A stretch of DNA of 48,145 nt, from NCBI GenBank assembly GCA_017469115.1, contig JAFUGY010000147.1, positions 1 to 48,145 of the forward strand, in the 5' to 3' direction. The notes under the pieces are model-generated. The model was not told the DNA's origin, made no database searches, and saw nothing but the letters and a program-made list of their open reading frames with translations. Positions 7,757 through 15,398 of the stretch are shown here, piece after piece (position 1 is the stretch's first letter; each line of letters starts with the position of its first letter). The translations under genes were made by a program, and so were the position numbers. Source of the stretch: Oscillospiraceae bacterium. Lineage in GTDB: Bacteria; Bacillota; Clostridia; Oscillospirales; Oscillospiraceae.

Positions 7757-8497
7757 TTATTTCAATGCTTCGCTCAGATCCTCCGGGATCCCTCTCGGCC
7801 CTCTGACAGCGAAAATGCCGTAATCGCGTCCCAAACGGTCAAACGTGAACCGATCGCGAGGATATCGCTTTTGGAGTTTGATTTTCATCAGGGCTTTCAT
7901 CTGCACTTTTCCATCGTTATAACGGAACGGAATGTCTGTTTTCGTCACTTTGCATTGATAAAGGATGGCAGATACCGGTGCTGCCACATACATAAACACG
8001 GTATCCCCCTGTTTGATTCCTTTCCCCTGCTTCCAATCGATTTCATCGGCAGCTTCAAATGCCGCTTCAATATCATAGTACTTCGGATTGGCGGGGATAA
8101 TCCACTCTTTTGGCGAGCGGAGCTTTTGCTTTGTTGCTTTGGAAGCAGTTGTCAGATAGCTCTCATCTATCCATTTGCAGAGTTCAGCAAACGGAACAGA
8201 GCCATCCAGCAGGATCGAGACCCAATTGCCCCGGCTGATGTGATATCCCCGAAAATATCCGGGCTGCTGGGTGAGGAGATCGGCAAGCAGCGGGCTTGGT
8301 AACTTGACGTTGAGGATCTCCACAGCGTCTTCTCCCGCCAATCCCAGATTTTTCTTTTTGACTGTCATCACAAGGGCAAACCACTTTTCATTATCGGAAT
8401 GCCGGAATATGGCATAGTCCGGAAAACGCATCCACAGGTGCTCCGGTGAAGCCTTATATTTTTTCTTTACATACTCAAACACCTGATCACGCATCAT
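7757..8497 (-). CDS. MmcQ/YjbR-domain protein fused to an EVE-like domain
   Basis: 246 residues with two parts. Residues 1-115 form an MmcQ/YjbR (CyaY-like fold) domain: SPEHLWMRFPDYAIFRHSDNEKWFAL, then ISRGNWVSILLDGSVPF. Residues 128-246 resemble an EVE/PUA-like domain: EWIIPANPKYYDIEAAFE, DTVFMYVAAPVSAILYQCKV. EVE domains bind modified nucleotides, so a nucleic-acid related role is plausible but unproven. The ATG at 8497 lies after an AGAGG site, and a good promoter lies upstream. It is co-transcribed with the DIP1984 gene. Confidence 0.75.
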   Translation of the reverse strand: MMRDQVFEYVKKKYKASPEHLWMRFPDYAIFRHSDNEKWFALVMTVKKKNLGLAGEDAVEILNVKLPSPLLADLLTQQPGYFRGYHISRGNWVSILLDGSVPFAELCKWIDESYLTTASKATKQKLRSPKEWIIPANPKYYDIEAAFEAADEIDWKQGKGIKQGDTVFMYVAAPVSAILYQCKVTKTDIPFRYNDGKVQMKALMKIKLQKRYPRDRFTFDRLGRDYGIFAVRGPRGIPEDLSEALK

Positions 8498-8546
8498 CTT
8501 TGGAAACCTCTTTTATTCCTTTATCCAACGACTTCTTCTTTGTACT

Positions 8547-8575
8547 ATCATACTCCTGTCAGATGATTGTAGCAA
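8547..8575 (-). promoter_or_regulatory. Promoter for the YjbR-EVE/DIP1984 unit
   Basis: Read on the minus strand: TTGCTA (8575-8570), 17-bp spacer, TATGAT (8552-8547), about 50 bp before the start codon. Confidence 0.6.
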
Positions 8576-8591
8576 GATGATTTTTTTCTAT

Positions 8592-8754
8592 GTTACTCGC
8601 CCTGCTTGCCCTATTCGCCCCGGAAATGCACATGCATCAATGAGGGCAAATAGGGCAAGTAGGGCAACTTACTGATCAACTCGGTAACTTGCCTAAGTTG
8701 TCTAACTTGCCCCCTTTTCTGCATATGCACAGCGACGGGCAAGTTAGGCAAGTT
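8592..8754. repeat. Two adjacent palindromic repeats built from short GGGCAAGT units
   Basis: The 320-bp gap between divergent genes holds two long imperfect hairpins. In the first, 8592-8620 pairs with 8644-8672 (29 bases per arm, 5 non-identical positions, several of them wobbles in RNA). Each arm is itself a run of units about 10 bases long (GGGCAAATA, GGGCAAGTA, GGGCAACTT). In the second, 8695-8712 pairs with 8737-8754 (18 bases, 2 differences) and is built from TTGCCTAACTTGCCC units. Both loops contain a related TGCATATGCAC/TGCACATGCA segment, suggesting duplication of one element. No gene fits here. Confidence 0.7.
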
Positions 8755-8819
8755 GTTTCGTTTCAGTTTAGAATCACGTGATATCGTTTCTGAAAAACTG
8801 TCTGTAAAGGAGCTTCATG

Positions 8820-9758
8820 ATGGATGCAGAGCGCAAGCCGATTACCGTCGGAATCCCCCGGGCTATGCTTTACTATCAGTATGGGACAATCTGGAAAGCC
8901 TTTTTTGAAGCACTCGGTGTTAAAACTGTTTTAAGCCCACCAACCAACAGAGAAATATTAGAGGAAGGCATTCGTCTCTCCGTGGACGAAACCTGCCTCA
9001 GCGCGAAGGTATTTATGGGGCATGTTCACGCCCTGATCGGGAAGTGTGACTACATTTTCATTCCCAGATACAGCAGCTTCCGTCATGATGAAGTTTTCTG
9101 CACCCGATTTGAAGGGTTGTATGATCAGACGCGAAACATCTTTCGGACGAGCCCACAGCGTTTTCTCTCCTGCAACATTGACGCGAAGAATCATCAATCA
9201 GAGGGTGACGCTTTTCAGGCACTTGGTGTTTCCCTTGGGTTTTCTGCAAAAGAAAGCCGGCAGGCTTACAGACAGGCTTTGAAAAAACAGCAGGCGGAAC
9301 AGAAAGCAGCCGTACGCAACCAGGAAGCCGCTGCAAAGAAAGATGGCCTTAAAATTTTAATTGTAGGGCATCCTTATCTTCTTTCCGATCCGTATCTCGG
9401 CAAACCGATTCTTGATTTTTTCCGGGAATCGGGGACGATTCTCCTGAGAGCAGACCATACAAACCGTGATAGAGCAAAAACTGCCTGTATGGAGTTTTCT
9501 CCAACCTGCCGATGGATCATGAGCAAAGAGCTCGTCGGCGGTGCCATGCTCTGGAAGGACAGAGCGGACGGGATGATTCTGCTCAGTGCATTCCCGTGTG
9601 GGCCGGATTCCATGACCAATGAATTGATGACACGAAAGCTGAAAGACATTCCTGTTTTGAATCTCGTGCTAGATGCACAAAGCGGAACCGCGGGGATTGA
9701 AACCCGCCTGGAAAGTTTTCTGGATATCATCCGATTTAAGAAAGGGAGTCCGGTATGA
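8820..9758 (+). CDS. Acyl-CoA dehydratase activase-related protein (COG3580/DUF2229 type)
   Basis: 312 residues from the second ATG, which has AAAGGAG 7 bases upstream; the ATG at 8817 is the alternative. The opening KPITVGIPRAMLYYQYGTIWKAFFEALG and the following VDETCLSAKVFMGHV and DYIFIPRY segments mark the DUF2229 family, which is distantly related to HgdB-type iron-sulfur proteins. Cysteines in DETCLSAK and AFPCGPDS are candidate cluster ligands. In many anaerobes this domain is part of one long protein with the BadF ATPase and COG3581 domains; here they are three separate genes joined by 4-bp overlaps. The physiological role of the family is not established. Confidence 0.75.
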   Translation: MDAERKPITVGIPRAMLYYQYGTIWKAFFEALGVKTVLSPPTNREILEEGIRLSVDETCLSAKVFMGHVHALIGKCDYIFIPRYSSFRHDEVFCTRFEGLYDQTRNIFRTSPQRFLSCNIDAKNHQSEGDAFQALGVSLGFSAKESRQAYRQALKKQQAEQKAAVRNQEAAAKKDGLKILIVGHPYLLSDPYLGKPILDFFRESGTILLRADHTNRDRAKTACMEFSPTCRWIMSKELVGGAMLWKDRADGMILLSAFPCGPDSMTNELMTRKLKDIPVLNLVLDAQSGTAGIETRLESFLDIIRFKKGSPV

Positions 9759-10822
9759 AACAATCACGAAAAATAGCCCTGCCTCGCTATGCAGAATATA
9801 ACTGTGCGATGAAATATGTTGTCGAACAAGGATTTGAAAGCAAGTGCATTCTGCCACCTCCGCTCACCAAACGCACGGAAGAGCTCGGAGCAAAAAACAG
9901 CCCGGACTTTGTATGCACTCCGTTTAAAACAACCCTCGGAAGCATGATTGAAGCCCTCGAAGCAGGTGCCGATACGATTCTCATGGTGTATGGGATCTGC
10001 AGGCTGAATTATTTTGCCGAACTGCAGGAACAGATTCTACGGGATCTGGGCTATCAGTTTGATTTTATCAATCTGTCTCAATTCAACACCGGAAAGAAAA
10101 AGGATTTTCTTCGTGCCGTAAAGGCCATCAACCCCAACACGAACGCTGCAAAACTGACCAAAGCTTTTGCGGAAACCGTGAGAATGGTGGAACACCTTGA
10201 CGAGATCACCGGAAAATACTATCAGGTCTGCGGGTTTGACCCCACGCGGGAAAGCCGCCTGATTTACCGGAAGTTTCTCTCGGACATGTACGCCGCACAA
10301 ACCCTCGCTGACATTGAAGAAAGTTACCGCACTGCCCGGAGGAGTCTGGCCGGGCTTCCGCTGCAGAAACCCGCAGATCCGCTCCGTGTAGGAATCCTCG
10401 GTGAATTCTATACCGTCATGGACGCTTTTTCAAACCTTGAAGTGGAGCAAAAACTTGCCGACATGGGCGTAGAGGTACACCGCTGGATGAATGTGACAAA
10501 CAGCATGCTCCGCCCCGGCGGAAAAAATCATCAGATTCAGATCATGGAGAGGTGCGAATACTCCATGGGTGCTAATTCTACTACTGATATCTGGCAGGCA
10601 CAGACCTTTGCCCAGATGGGGTTTGACGGATTGATTCACATCAAATCCGCCAGCTGCACTCCCGAAACCGACATTATGCCGGTGCTGGCAAATCTCTCCC
10701 AGGACTACAAAATTCCGATCCTGTATCTCACTTATGATTCCCAGACCAGTGACGTCGGGTTGATGACCAGGTTGGAAGCATACTATGACATGATTGAAAT
10801 TCGAAAGAAGGCGGCAGTATGA
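9755..10822 (+). CDS. HgdB-related protein of COG3581 type
   Basis: A 355-residue cytosolic protein related to the second module of activase-type fusion proteins. Recognisable segments: PDFVCTPFKTTLGSMIEALEAGADTILM (with a Cys), YGICRLNYFAELQEQILRDLGY (Cys) and IHIKSASCTPETDIMPVL (Cys), the last being the conserved C-terminal cysteine region. These cysteines probably bind an Fe-S cluster, by analogy with 2-hydroxyacyl-CoA dehydratases. The gene overlaps both neighbours by 4 bp (ATGA), so the three products are likely made in equal amounts and act together. Confidence 0.72.
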   Translation: MKQSRKIALPRYAEYNCAMKYVVEQGFESKCILPPPLTKRTEELGAKNSPDFVCTPFKTTLGSMIEALEAGADTILMVYGICRLNYFAELQEQILRDLGYQFDFINLSQFNTGKKKDFLRAVKAINPNTNAAKLTKAFAETVRMVEHLDEITGKYYQVCGFDPTRESRLIYRKFLSDMYAAQTLADIEESYRTARRSLAGLPLQKPADPLRVGILGEFYTVMDAFSNLEVEQKLADMGVEVHRWMNVTNSMLRPGGKNHQIQIMERCEYSMGANSTTDIWQAQTFAQMGFDGLIHIKSASCTPETDIMPVLANLSQDYKIPILYLTYDSQTSDVGLMTRLEAYYDMIEIRKKAAV

Positions 10823-11793
10823 CAAAAGAAAATGCATTTCTTGGCATTGACGTTGGATCCATCTCCACCAAGGGCGTCATCATCAATGAGAATAATCAGA
10901 TCCTTTCCAGTGAATACATCTGGACAGAAGGCAGCCCCATTTCAGCGGTAAAAAGACTTGTTGGGCTGCTGGAAGATCAATTTGACAGAGGCTGCTATCA
11001 GATTGTCGGGACGGGTACGACAGGCAGCGCACGGAGGCTGGCCGGGGTGATCGTCGGGGCAACCGTCGTGAAAAATGAGATCACTGCACACGCCATCGGT
11101 ACCACCACGTTTTATCCGGACGTCCGCACCATTCTTGAAATCGGCGGGCAGGACTCCAAAATCATTCTGGTGGAAAACGGTGTGGCTGTCGACTATGCCA
11201 TGAATACCCTGTGTGCCGCCGGAACGGGAGCATTTCTCTCCAGCCAGGCGCGACGACTGGGGATCGAGGTAGATGAAATGGGAGAATACGCTCTGCGCTC
11301 CGGCCATCCAACCCCTATTGCTGCAAGATGCACAGTGTTTGCCGAATCAGACCTCGTGCACAAGATTCAAATGGGGCACCCACGGGAAGATATCATTGCA
11401 GGCGTCTGCCGTGCAGTTGCTTCCAACTATCTCAATAATGTGGGAAAAGGCAAGAAAATCACCTCCCCGGTTGTATTTCAGGGAGGCGTCAGCAAAAATA
11501 TCGGTGTTGTGAAAGCATTCGAGGATCTTCTGCACTGCCCTATCCTTGTGGATGAAAACGGACATCTGATGGGAGCGATGGGTGCAGCAATTCTGGCAAA
11601 AAGAAGTGTAAAACGGGATGTATTTGACTTTTCCGTAGAGAACACAGAGTTTGTGACACGGGAAGCCTCCTGCGGAAGATGTTCCAACAACTGTGAAATG
11701 ATCTGCGTGTACCGAAACGGTCAGCTGATCGATTCCTGGGGAAACCGCTGTGAACGAGGTGCCGTCAGTATTTCAAAATCGATTGCCGGATGA
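10819..11793 (+). CDS. BadF/BadG/HgdC-type ATPase (activator, COG1924)
   Basis: A 324-residue ASKHA-fold ATPase. The phosphate-1 motif is FLGIDVGSISTKGV at residues 8-21, and the IGGQDSK motif is at about 108-114. The two cysteines that bridge the dimer's [4Fe-4S] cluster in HgdC are present: C132 (LCAAGTGAFL) and C171 (RCTVFAES). A C-terminal extension has a further cysteine set (SCGRCSNNCEMIC ... GNRC, about 284-311) that the short HgdC activators lack and the long activase fusions have. Known relatives use ATP to push a low-potential electron into a partner Fe-S enzyme. The partner here is probably the product of one of the two preceding genes. It ends 14 bp from a convergent small gene. 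Confidence 0.85.
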   Translation: MTKENAFLGIDVGSISTKGVIINENNQILSSEYIWTEGSPISAVKRLVGLLEDQFDRGCYQIVGTGTTGSARRLAGVIVGATVVKNEITAHAIGTTTFYPDVRTILEIGGQDSKIILVENGVAVDYAMNTLCAAGTGAFLSSQARRLGIEVDEMGEYALRSGHPTPIAARCTVFAESDLVHKIQMGHPREDIIAGVCRAVASNYLNNVGKGKKITSPVVFQGGVSKNIGVVKAFEDLLHCPILVDENGHLMGAMGAAILAKRSVKRDVFDFSVENTEFVTREASCGRCSNNCEMICVYRNGQLIDSWGNRCERGAVSISKSIAG

Positions 11794-11807
11794 TTGCTGA
11801 CATACTA

Positions 11808-11999
11808 TTAGAGAATACTTCCAAAAATAAGACACAGGGCAAGTATTGCAGCTACAGCCGCAATGCCATAGCGCAGGAATGCAGCGATTTGAATTGGCTT
11901 CCAGATCAACATAATAGCAAACAATAAAAGGAGAATACCGGCACAAACAGACACTCCCGTTGCAATCTTAGCAATCATGGCAACGAACTTGTTAATCAC
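11808..11999 (-). CDS. Small two-helix membrane protein, unknown function
   Basis: 63 residues, almost all hydrophobic, with two predicted membrane helices (about 12-33 VSVCAGILLLLFAIML and 40-61 GIAAVAAILALCLIFG) and a short basic N terminus. No family was recognised. It starts 12 bp after the GT-B fragment gene and has a purine-rich ribosome site (AGGAGG) before the ATG, so it is probably expressed as the third gene of the alpha/beta hydrolase unit. Confidence 0.55.
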   Translation of the reverse strand: MINKFVAMIAKIATGVSVCAGILLLLFAIMLIWKPIQIAAFLRYGIAAVAAILALCLIFGSIL

Positions 12000-12011
12000 C
12001 GCTTCCTCCTA

Positions 12012-12557
12012 TTATTTTCCTTCAGTTGACTCTTCCCGGAGGAGGTGGCGCATAGAGTGTTTTATCTGAGCAATTATTTCAGGATTGTTCAGCATTTCAT
12101 CGCAGCACTTGCATGCGTCTATCTCATTTCCTTTCATAACAACACAACCTTTTTCTGACAGGAGATTTATATAATACGTCAAATGGCCAAACGTACTGAG
12201 AACTATCACCGGCAACTCTCTTGTTACGGCCTCTGTAATCACTCCCTGATCCATGTCTGTGAGAAGAAGATCTGCGTTATCCATCAGCGTCAATACATCT
12301 GCTGTATCATTAAACACATGAACATTCTCGACTCCCTGATAAGCACTTTCCATTCGAGAAAAGAGTTCACGATCGGTGCCACATACTATGGTGATTTCAA
12401 TATCTGAGTTTAGCACGACATATAGCATCTCTGTTATTTCCTCAAGTGGGTAGCCTTTTGTGTTTCTGCCCATAATAAGGAGATGCTGATGCAGCGGATA
12501 AGATCCCTGTATCAGCTTGTTCTCTATTTTTCCCTTCATAGCTATTGTTCTGTCCAT
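12012..12557 (-). CDS. Free-standing GT-B C-terminal domain (diacylglycerol glucosyltransferase-like)
   Basis: 181 residues that resemble only the C-terminal half of MGDG-synthase/UgtP type glycosyltransferases: a first strand and loop HLLIMGRNTKGY, then ITIVCGTDRELFSRM, NVHVFNDTADVLTLMDNADLLL, and a final TEAVTRELPVIVL segment. The whole N-terminal acceptor-binding domain is missing, and the usual KPGG nucleotide-sugar loop reads TDMDQG. The start has GAGAGG 9 bases upstream and lies inside the end of the hydrolase gene (16-bp overlap), so the missing half was not lost to a simple frameshift nearby. It is either a decayed transferase or a domain reused for another role. Confidence 0.55.
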   Translation of the reverse strand: MDRTIAMKGKIENKLIQGSYPLHQHLLIMGRNTKGYPLEEITEMLYVVLNSDIEITIVCGTDRELFSRMESAYQGVENVHVFNDTADVLTLMDNADLLLTDMDQGVITEAVTRELPVIVLSTFGHLTYYINLLSEKGCVVMKGNEIDACKCCDEMLNNPEIIAQIKHSMRHLLREESTEGK

Positions 12558-13486
12558 GCCAAAGAACCTCTCTCTTTCTTCACTCCTGAAAAGAACTGAT
12601 CCAGCTGGCCCTCATATACGCCAGGTGCTGTTAACCAGCACATGCCATGGCGAGCACCTCCTATGCTGGCATATTGCACCTGCCTTGCTTTGGTGAATCT
12701 TCCTGCCATGCCGGGTGGAACGGTATGGTCGTTGGTACCGTTGATCACCAAAACAGGTACATTACACTGTCCCACACAGGCAGATGCATGAAGGGAAGAA
12801 AAGCTCTTCCCAAACAGCAGAAAACCTGCCACAGAAATCAGTGCATCAAACGGGAAGGCCGGCAAATGATATTTTCTCTTTGCCTGATAAAGCAACAGCT
12901 CCCGCACATTGTCATAAGCGCTGTCAGCAATCACGCCGCGAATCGGATATCCTTTGCACTGCAGAAGTGCCATCATGAATGCAACCCCGCCCATGGAAAC
13001 ACCATGCAGGTACAATTCCTGCGGCAGGCTTTCCACTGCATAGGTAATCCAACCTGTCATATCCCAACGTTCGCGCAAGCCGAACGTAAGCTGCCTACCT
13101 TCACTCTTCCCATGCGCCCGCTGGTCAACTATCAGAATGGTAAAATTCTTTTTGCGATAATACTCGACCAGCCCGCAAAAATCATTTTCTCCGGACGATC
13201 GATATCCATGTGCAAGCAATACAGTGCTGTCTGACGTGCCATGCAATATCTGTCCATGCAGCCGCAATCCATCGTAGGAAGTAATCCATACATCTTCCCA
13301 GGGACATTCGCGAGTCTTCTTTATTCCTTCACTCAGGGTTTGGGCATATAATCCCCACCGTGTATCTTTGACAGACTCCTGATTAGATAAATCCGGCACA
13401 GGAGAACTACGAAGATTCAATAGCAACAGCACAAAACAGACTGCAAACAGCAACACAGCAACAATCAAAACTATCCACAGCGCCAT
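12542..13486 (-). CDS. Membrane-anchored alpha/beta hydrolase
   Basis: 314 residues: an N-terminal membrane anchor at about 4-25 (WIVLIVAVLLFAVCFVLLLL), then a serine hydrolase domain. Motifs: VLLAHGYRSSGEN (oxyanion region), VDQRAHGKSEG, nucleophile elbow HGVSMGG (Ser near 166), Asp in NGTNDHTVPP and His in GARHGMCW. It resembles the YqkD/peptidase S9-like alpha/beta hydrolases of Bacillota; the substrate is unknown. A candidate response-regulator box (13538-13555) precedes it. Confidence 0.8.
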   Translation of the reverse strand: MALWIVLIVAVLLFAVCFVLLLLNLRSSPVPDLSNQESVKDTRWGLYAQTLSEGIKKTRECPWEDVWITSYDGLRLHGQILHGTSDSTVLLAHGYRSSGENDFCGLVEYYRKKNFTILIVDQRAHGKSEGRQLTFGLRERWDMTGWITYAVESLPQELYLHGVSMGGVAFMMALLQCKGYPIRGVIADSAYDNVRELLLYQAKRKYHLPAFPFDALISVAGFLLFGKSFSSLHASACVGQCNVPVLVINGTNDHTVPPGMAGRFTKARQVQYASIGGARHGMCWLTAPGVYEGQLDQFFSGVKKERGSLAWTEQ

Positions 13487-13537
13487 AAATAACGCCTCGC
13501 TTCTTCAATTTCAACGGATAAACCGTATCATATAATC

Positions 13538-13555
13538 CTAAACAGAAGCTAAACT
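13538..13555 (-). promoter_or_regulatory. Candidate response-regulator box, leftward
   Basis: On the minus strand AGTTTAGCTTCTGTTTAG: two TTTAG half-sites 11 bp apart, the layout bound by OmpR-family dimers. It is followed by GATTATATGATAC, where TATGAT could be the -10 of the hydrolase gene. The same layout occurs upstream of the response regulator at 17198-17215. Confidence 0.5.
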
Positions 13556-13607
13556 GTCATTTATCAGGTTCTTGAGATCTCTTTTTACAGGGAAAAACAT
13601 TGTTCCA

Positions 13608-13625
13608 AGTTTAGACTCTGTTTAG
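13608..13625 (+). promoter_or_regulatory. Candidate response-regulator box, rightward
   Basis: AGTTTAGACTCTGTTTAG on the plus strand, matching the leftward box in 16 of 18 positions and lying 70 bp away in inverted orientation. A possible -10 (TATCCT, 13636-13641) lies 10 bp downstream, before the zinc-ribbon gene. Confidence 0.5.
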
Positions 13626-13673
13626 ATTTCTCCTGTATCCTTTCCGTAAAAGCAGACAAAAATGGGGTAAACA

Positions 13674-14090
13674 ATGAAAAAGTGGTTTGAAACCCTTGGC
13701 ATTAAAACACGTCAGTGGATGCAGGGCAGGTATGGGGCCGATGAGTTGACAAAAGCCCTCTATATTCTGAGTCTTGCGTTTTTAATACACTCTCTTTTCT
13801 CTCCGTTGCGACTTTTTTACATTCCGGCTCTGGCTCTTATGCTGTGGTCCTGCATCCGCTGTTATTCCAGGAACTACACAAAGAGGTTGCAAGAGCGGGA
13901 GATCTATCTCCGCTTTACCGGCAAAATAAGAGCATGGTTCCATCTTCAACGTGACAAGTGGAAGGATCGCAAAAATTTCCGTTATTTCCGTTGTAAACAG
14001 TGTAAAGCTACTCTTCGCGTTCCGAAAGGGAAGGGAAAAATCCGCATTCATTGCCCGAAATGTCACAGCGAACTGGAAGCGAAGACCTGA
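13674..14090 (+). CDS. Zinc-ribbon membrane protein, unknown function
   Basis: 138 residues: a cytosolic N terminus, a hydrophobic region at about 28-62 that can form two short membrane helices, a basic linker, and a C-terminal zinc ribbon FRCKQCKATLRVPKGKGKIRIHCPKCHSEL (two CxxC pairs, about 105-133). The ribbon with its LRVPKGKGKI loop is common in small Clostridial proteins of unknown role. The gene is divergent from the alpha/beta hydrolase and has its own putative response-regulator box, so it may belong to an envelope-stress response. Confidence 0.7.
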   Translation: MKKWFETLGIKTRQWMQGRYGADELTKALYILSLAFLIHSLFSPLRLFYIPALALMLWSCIRCYSRNYTKRLQEREIYLRFTGKIRAWFHLQRDKWKDRKNFRYFRCKQCKATLRVPKGKGKIRIHCPKCHSELEAKT

Positions 14091-14141
14091 CAATCCAACG
14101 CCTGCACGGTACTATTTTTGAAAGAGATTCCCTATGATCGA

Positions 14142-14187
14142 AAAGCAAAACAGCGGCAGATGTTCTCTTCTGCCGCTGTTTTGCTTT
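14142..14187. terminator. Bidirectional intrinsic terminator
   Basis: A perfect 19-bp stem (AAAGCAAAACAGCGGCAGA at 14142-14160 with 14169-14187) and 8-base loop, A-rich on the left and T-rich on the right. It serves the convergent zinc-ribbon gene and the 14.2-kb minus-strand gene. Confidence 0.85.
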
Positions 14188-14205
14188 CTCTTCCTGTTTA
14201 CCAGT

Positions 14206-14664
14206 TCACGGATTGACAACTGCATGAATATGCCTGCCGCAACATTCCAGCGTGACATCCGTCCCCGCTGTTGGGAATCCCTCTGTTTTAGAAGCATTCA
14301 GATAAACGATGTGGTCATCCTCATTCTCTTTCAGGCGAATATGAACCGGATATACCATTGCTCCGTCCCGGAGCTCTTCCTCTTCTGAGACAGAAAGAAT
14401 CGTGCCGCGAACTTCCTGCTTCAGCCGGCTTTCCAGGTCTTCCAAAAAACTGCGATACCGAAAATCAGGCATGAGAACCGCTGAAAATCCAAAGCATCCA
14501 GCCACGAACAGCATCACTGCGCTTACCATGGCAAGCCATTTGATTCTCTGAATGACCGCAACGACCAGCAGAAGCAAAAACAGAAGCAGAATGCTGCCCA
14601 ACACCATTTCCTTTTTTCTGATGCGGAGATTGATTTCTTTATAATCCCAATCTGAATACATCAT
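14206..14664 (-). CDS. Two-helix membrane protein with a C-terminal soluble domain
   Basis: 152 residues: a charged N terminus (NLRIRKKE), two membrane helices at about 20-38 (VLGSILLLFLLLLVVAV) and 44-66 (AMVSAVMLFVAGCFGFSAVLM), then an 85-residue soluble domain (RGTILSVSEEEEL, VHIRLKENEDDHIVYL). No family was recognised. It is the last gene of the unit that begins with the response regulator, and its start lies 15 bp after the preceding gene. Confidence 0.55.
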   Translation of the reverse strand: MMYSDWDYKEINLRIRKKEMVLGSILLLFLLLLVVAVIQRIKWLAMVSAVMLFVAGCFGFSAVLMPDFRYRSFLEDLESRLKQEVRGTILSVSEEEELRDGAMVYPVHIRLKENEDDHIVYLNASKTEGFPTAGTDVTLECCGRHIHAVVNP

Positions 14665-14679
14665 AACCCTCCTTGCAAT

Positions 14680-15342
14680 TCATGCCTCTTCGGAAGACAG
14701 AATGCCAGCCATAACCTCCAATGCAACCAATGTTGCTTCCTGATTTGTTCCATTTGCAGGAATTGCCAGATAAGCTCCCTGATTGTGGAATGCTTCCTTT
14801 TCAGAGAGCGATGTAAGAGAATCCAGTTTCAACCCTGCAAGGAAGGTTATCTGATCTCCGTTTTCGTCCTCATAATTCGCATAATATGGCTCCAAGCTAT
14901 AGGGTTCCATCCAACCGACGGCAACAAGATCGTCCAACGGAAGGAGCGCCCCGCCTCTGACCAAATCGTCTATTGCAAACTGATTTGCCAGGAAAGCATC
15001 ACATTCTCCGGTAGATAGTTTTGCCATCAGAACCATCGGCGCCGTATAGTCAACATCAGGATTGGAATAGGGAAGACTCTGAAATTCCACCTTTCGAATG
15101 GAAGGATCCTGCTTTTTGGTTTCCTCCAACATCTTCTCAGCAACTTCTTCCAATGCTTCCGGATTGGAGGAACCGTCCGCCAAATAAATCAGAATCATCT
15201 GATCGTCGGGAATCCGAGGCTCCGTCATCGTCCACAATAGCTCCAGTCCTCCCAGGCAGGCCACGATTTCAATGAGATAAACCATCCACATCTTTCGCAA
15301 ATGTTCCCGGATAGCGCTCCATGTTATTTTTGAATCCGGCAT
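14680..15342 (-). CDS. Membrane-anchored extracytoplasmic protein, unknown function
   Basis: 220 residues: a short cytosolic segment, one membrane helix at about 18-39 (MVYLIEIVACLGGLELLWTM), then an extracytoplasmic domain. The domain has an alternating alpha/beta pattern (QMILIYLADGSS, GECDAFLANQFAIDDLV, GGALLPLDDLV) reminiscent of solute-binding proteins, but no lipobox. It sits between the sensor kinase and the preceding membrane protein, so it could help sense or be a target of the two-component system. The family is not recognised. Confidence 0.55.
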   Translation of the reverse strand: MPDSKITWSAIREHLRKMWMVYLIEIVACLGGLELLWTMTEPRIPDDQMILIYLADGSSNPEALEEVAEKMLEETKKQDPSIRKVEFQSLPYSNPDVDYTAPMVLMAKLSTGECDAFLANQFAIDDLVRGGALLPLDDLVAVGWMEPYSLEPYYANYEDENGDQITFLAGLKLDSLTSLSEKEAFHNQGAYLAIPANGTNQEATLVALEVMAGILSSEEA

Positions 15343-15398
15343 TTCTATTCTCCTTGCAACACCGTTTTGTTATTCTCAAGGCGTTCGGACTCTACGCT

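Noticed and set aside
8592-8754. CRISPR array
   Set aside because: Units are about 10 bases with no spacers and are arranged as inverted arms; there are no cas genes.
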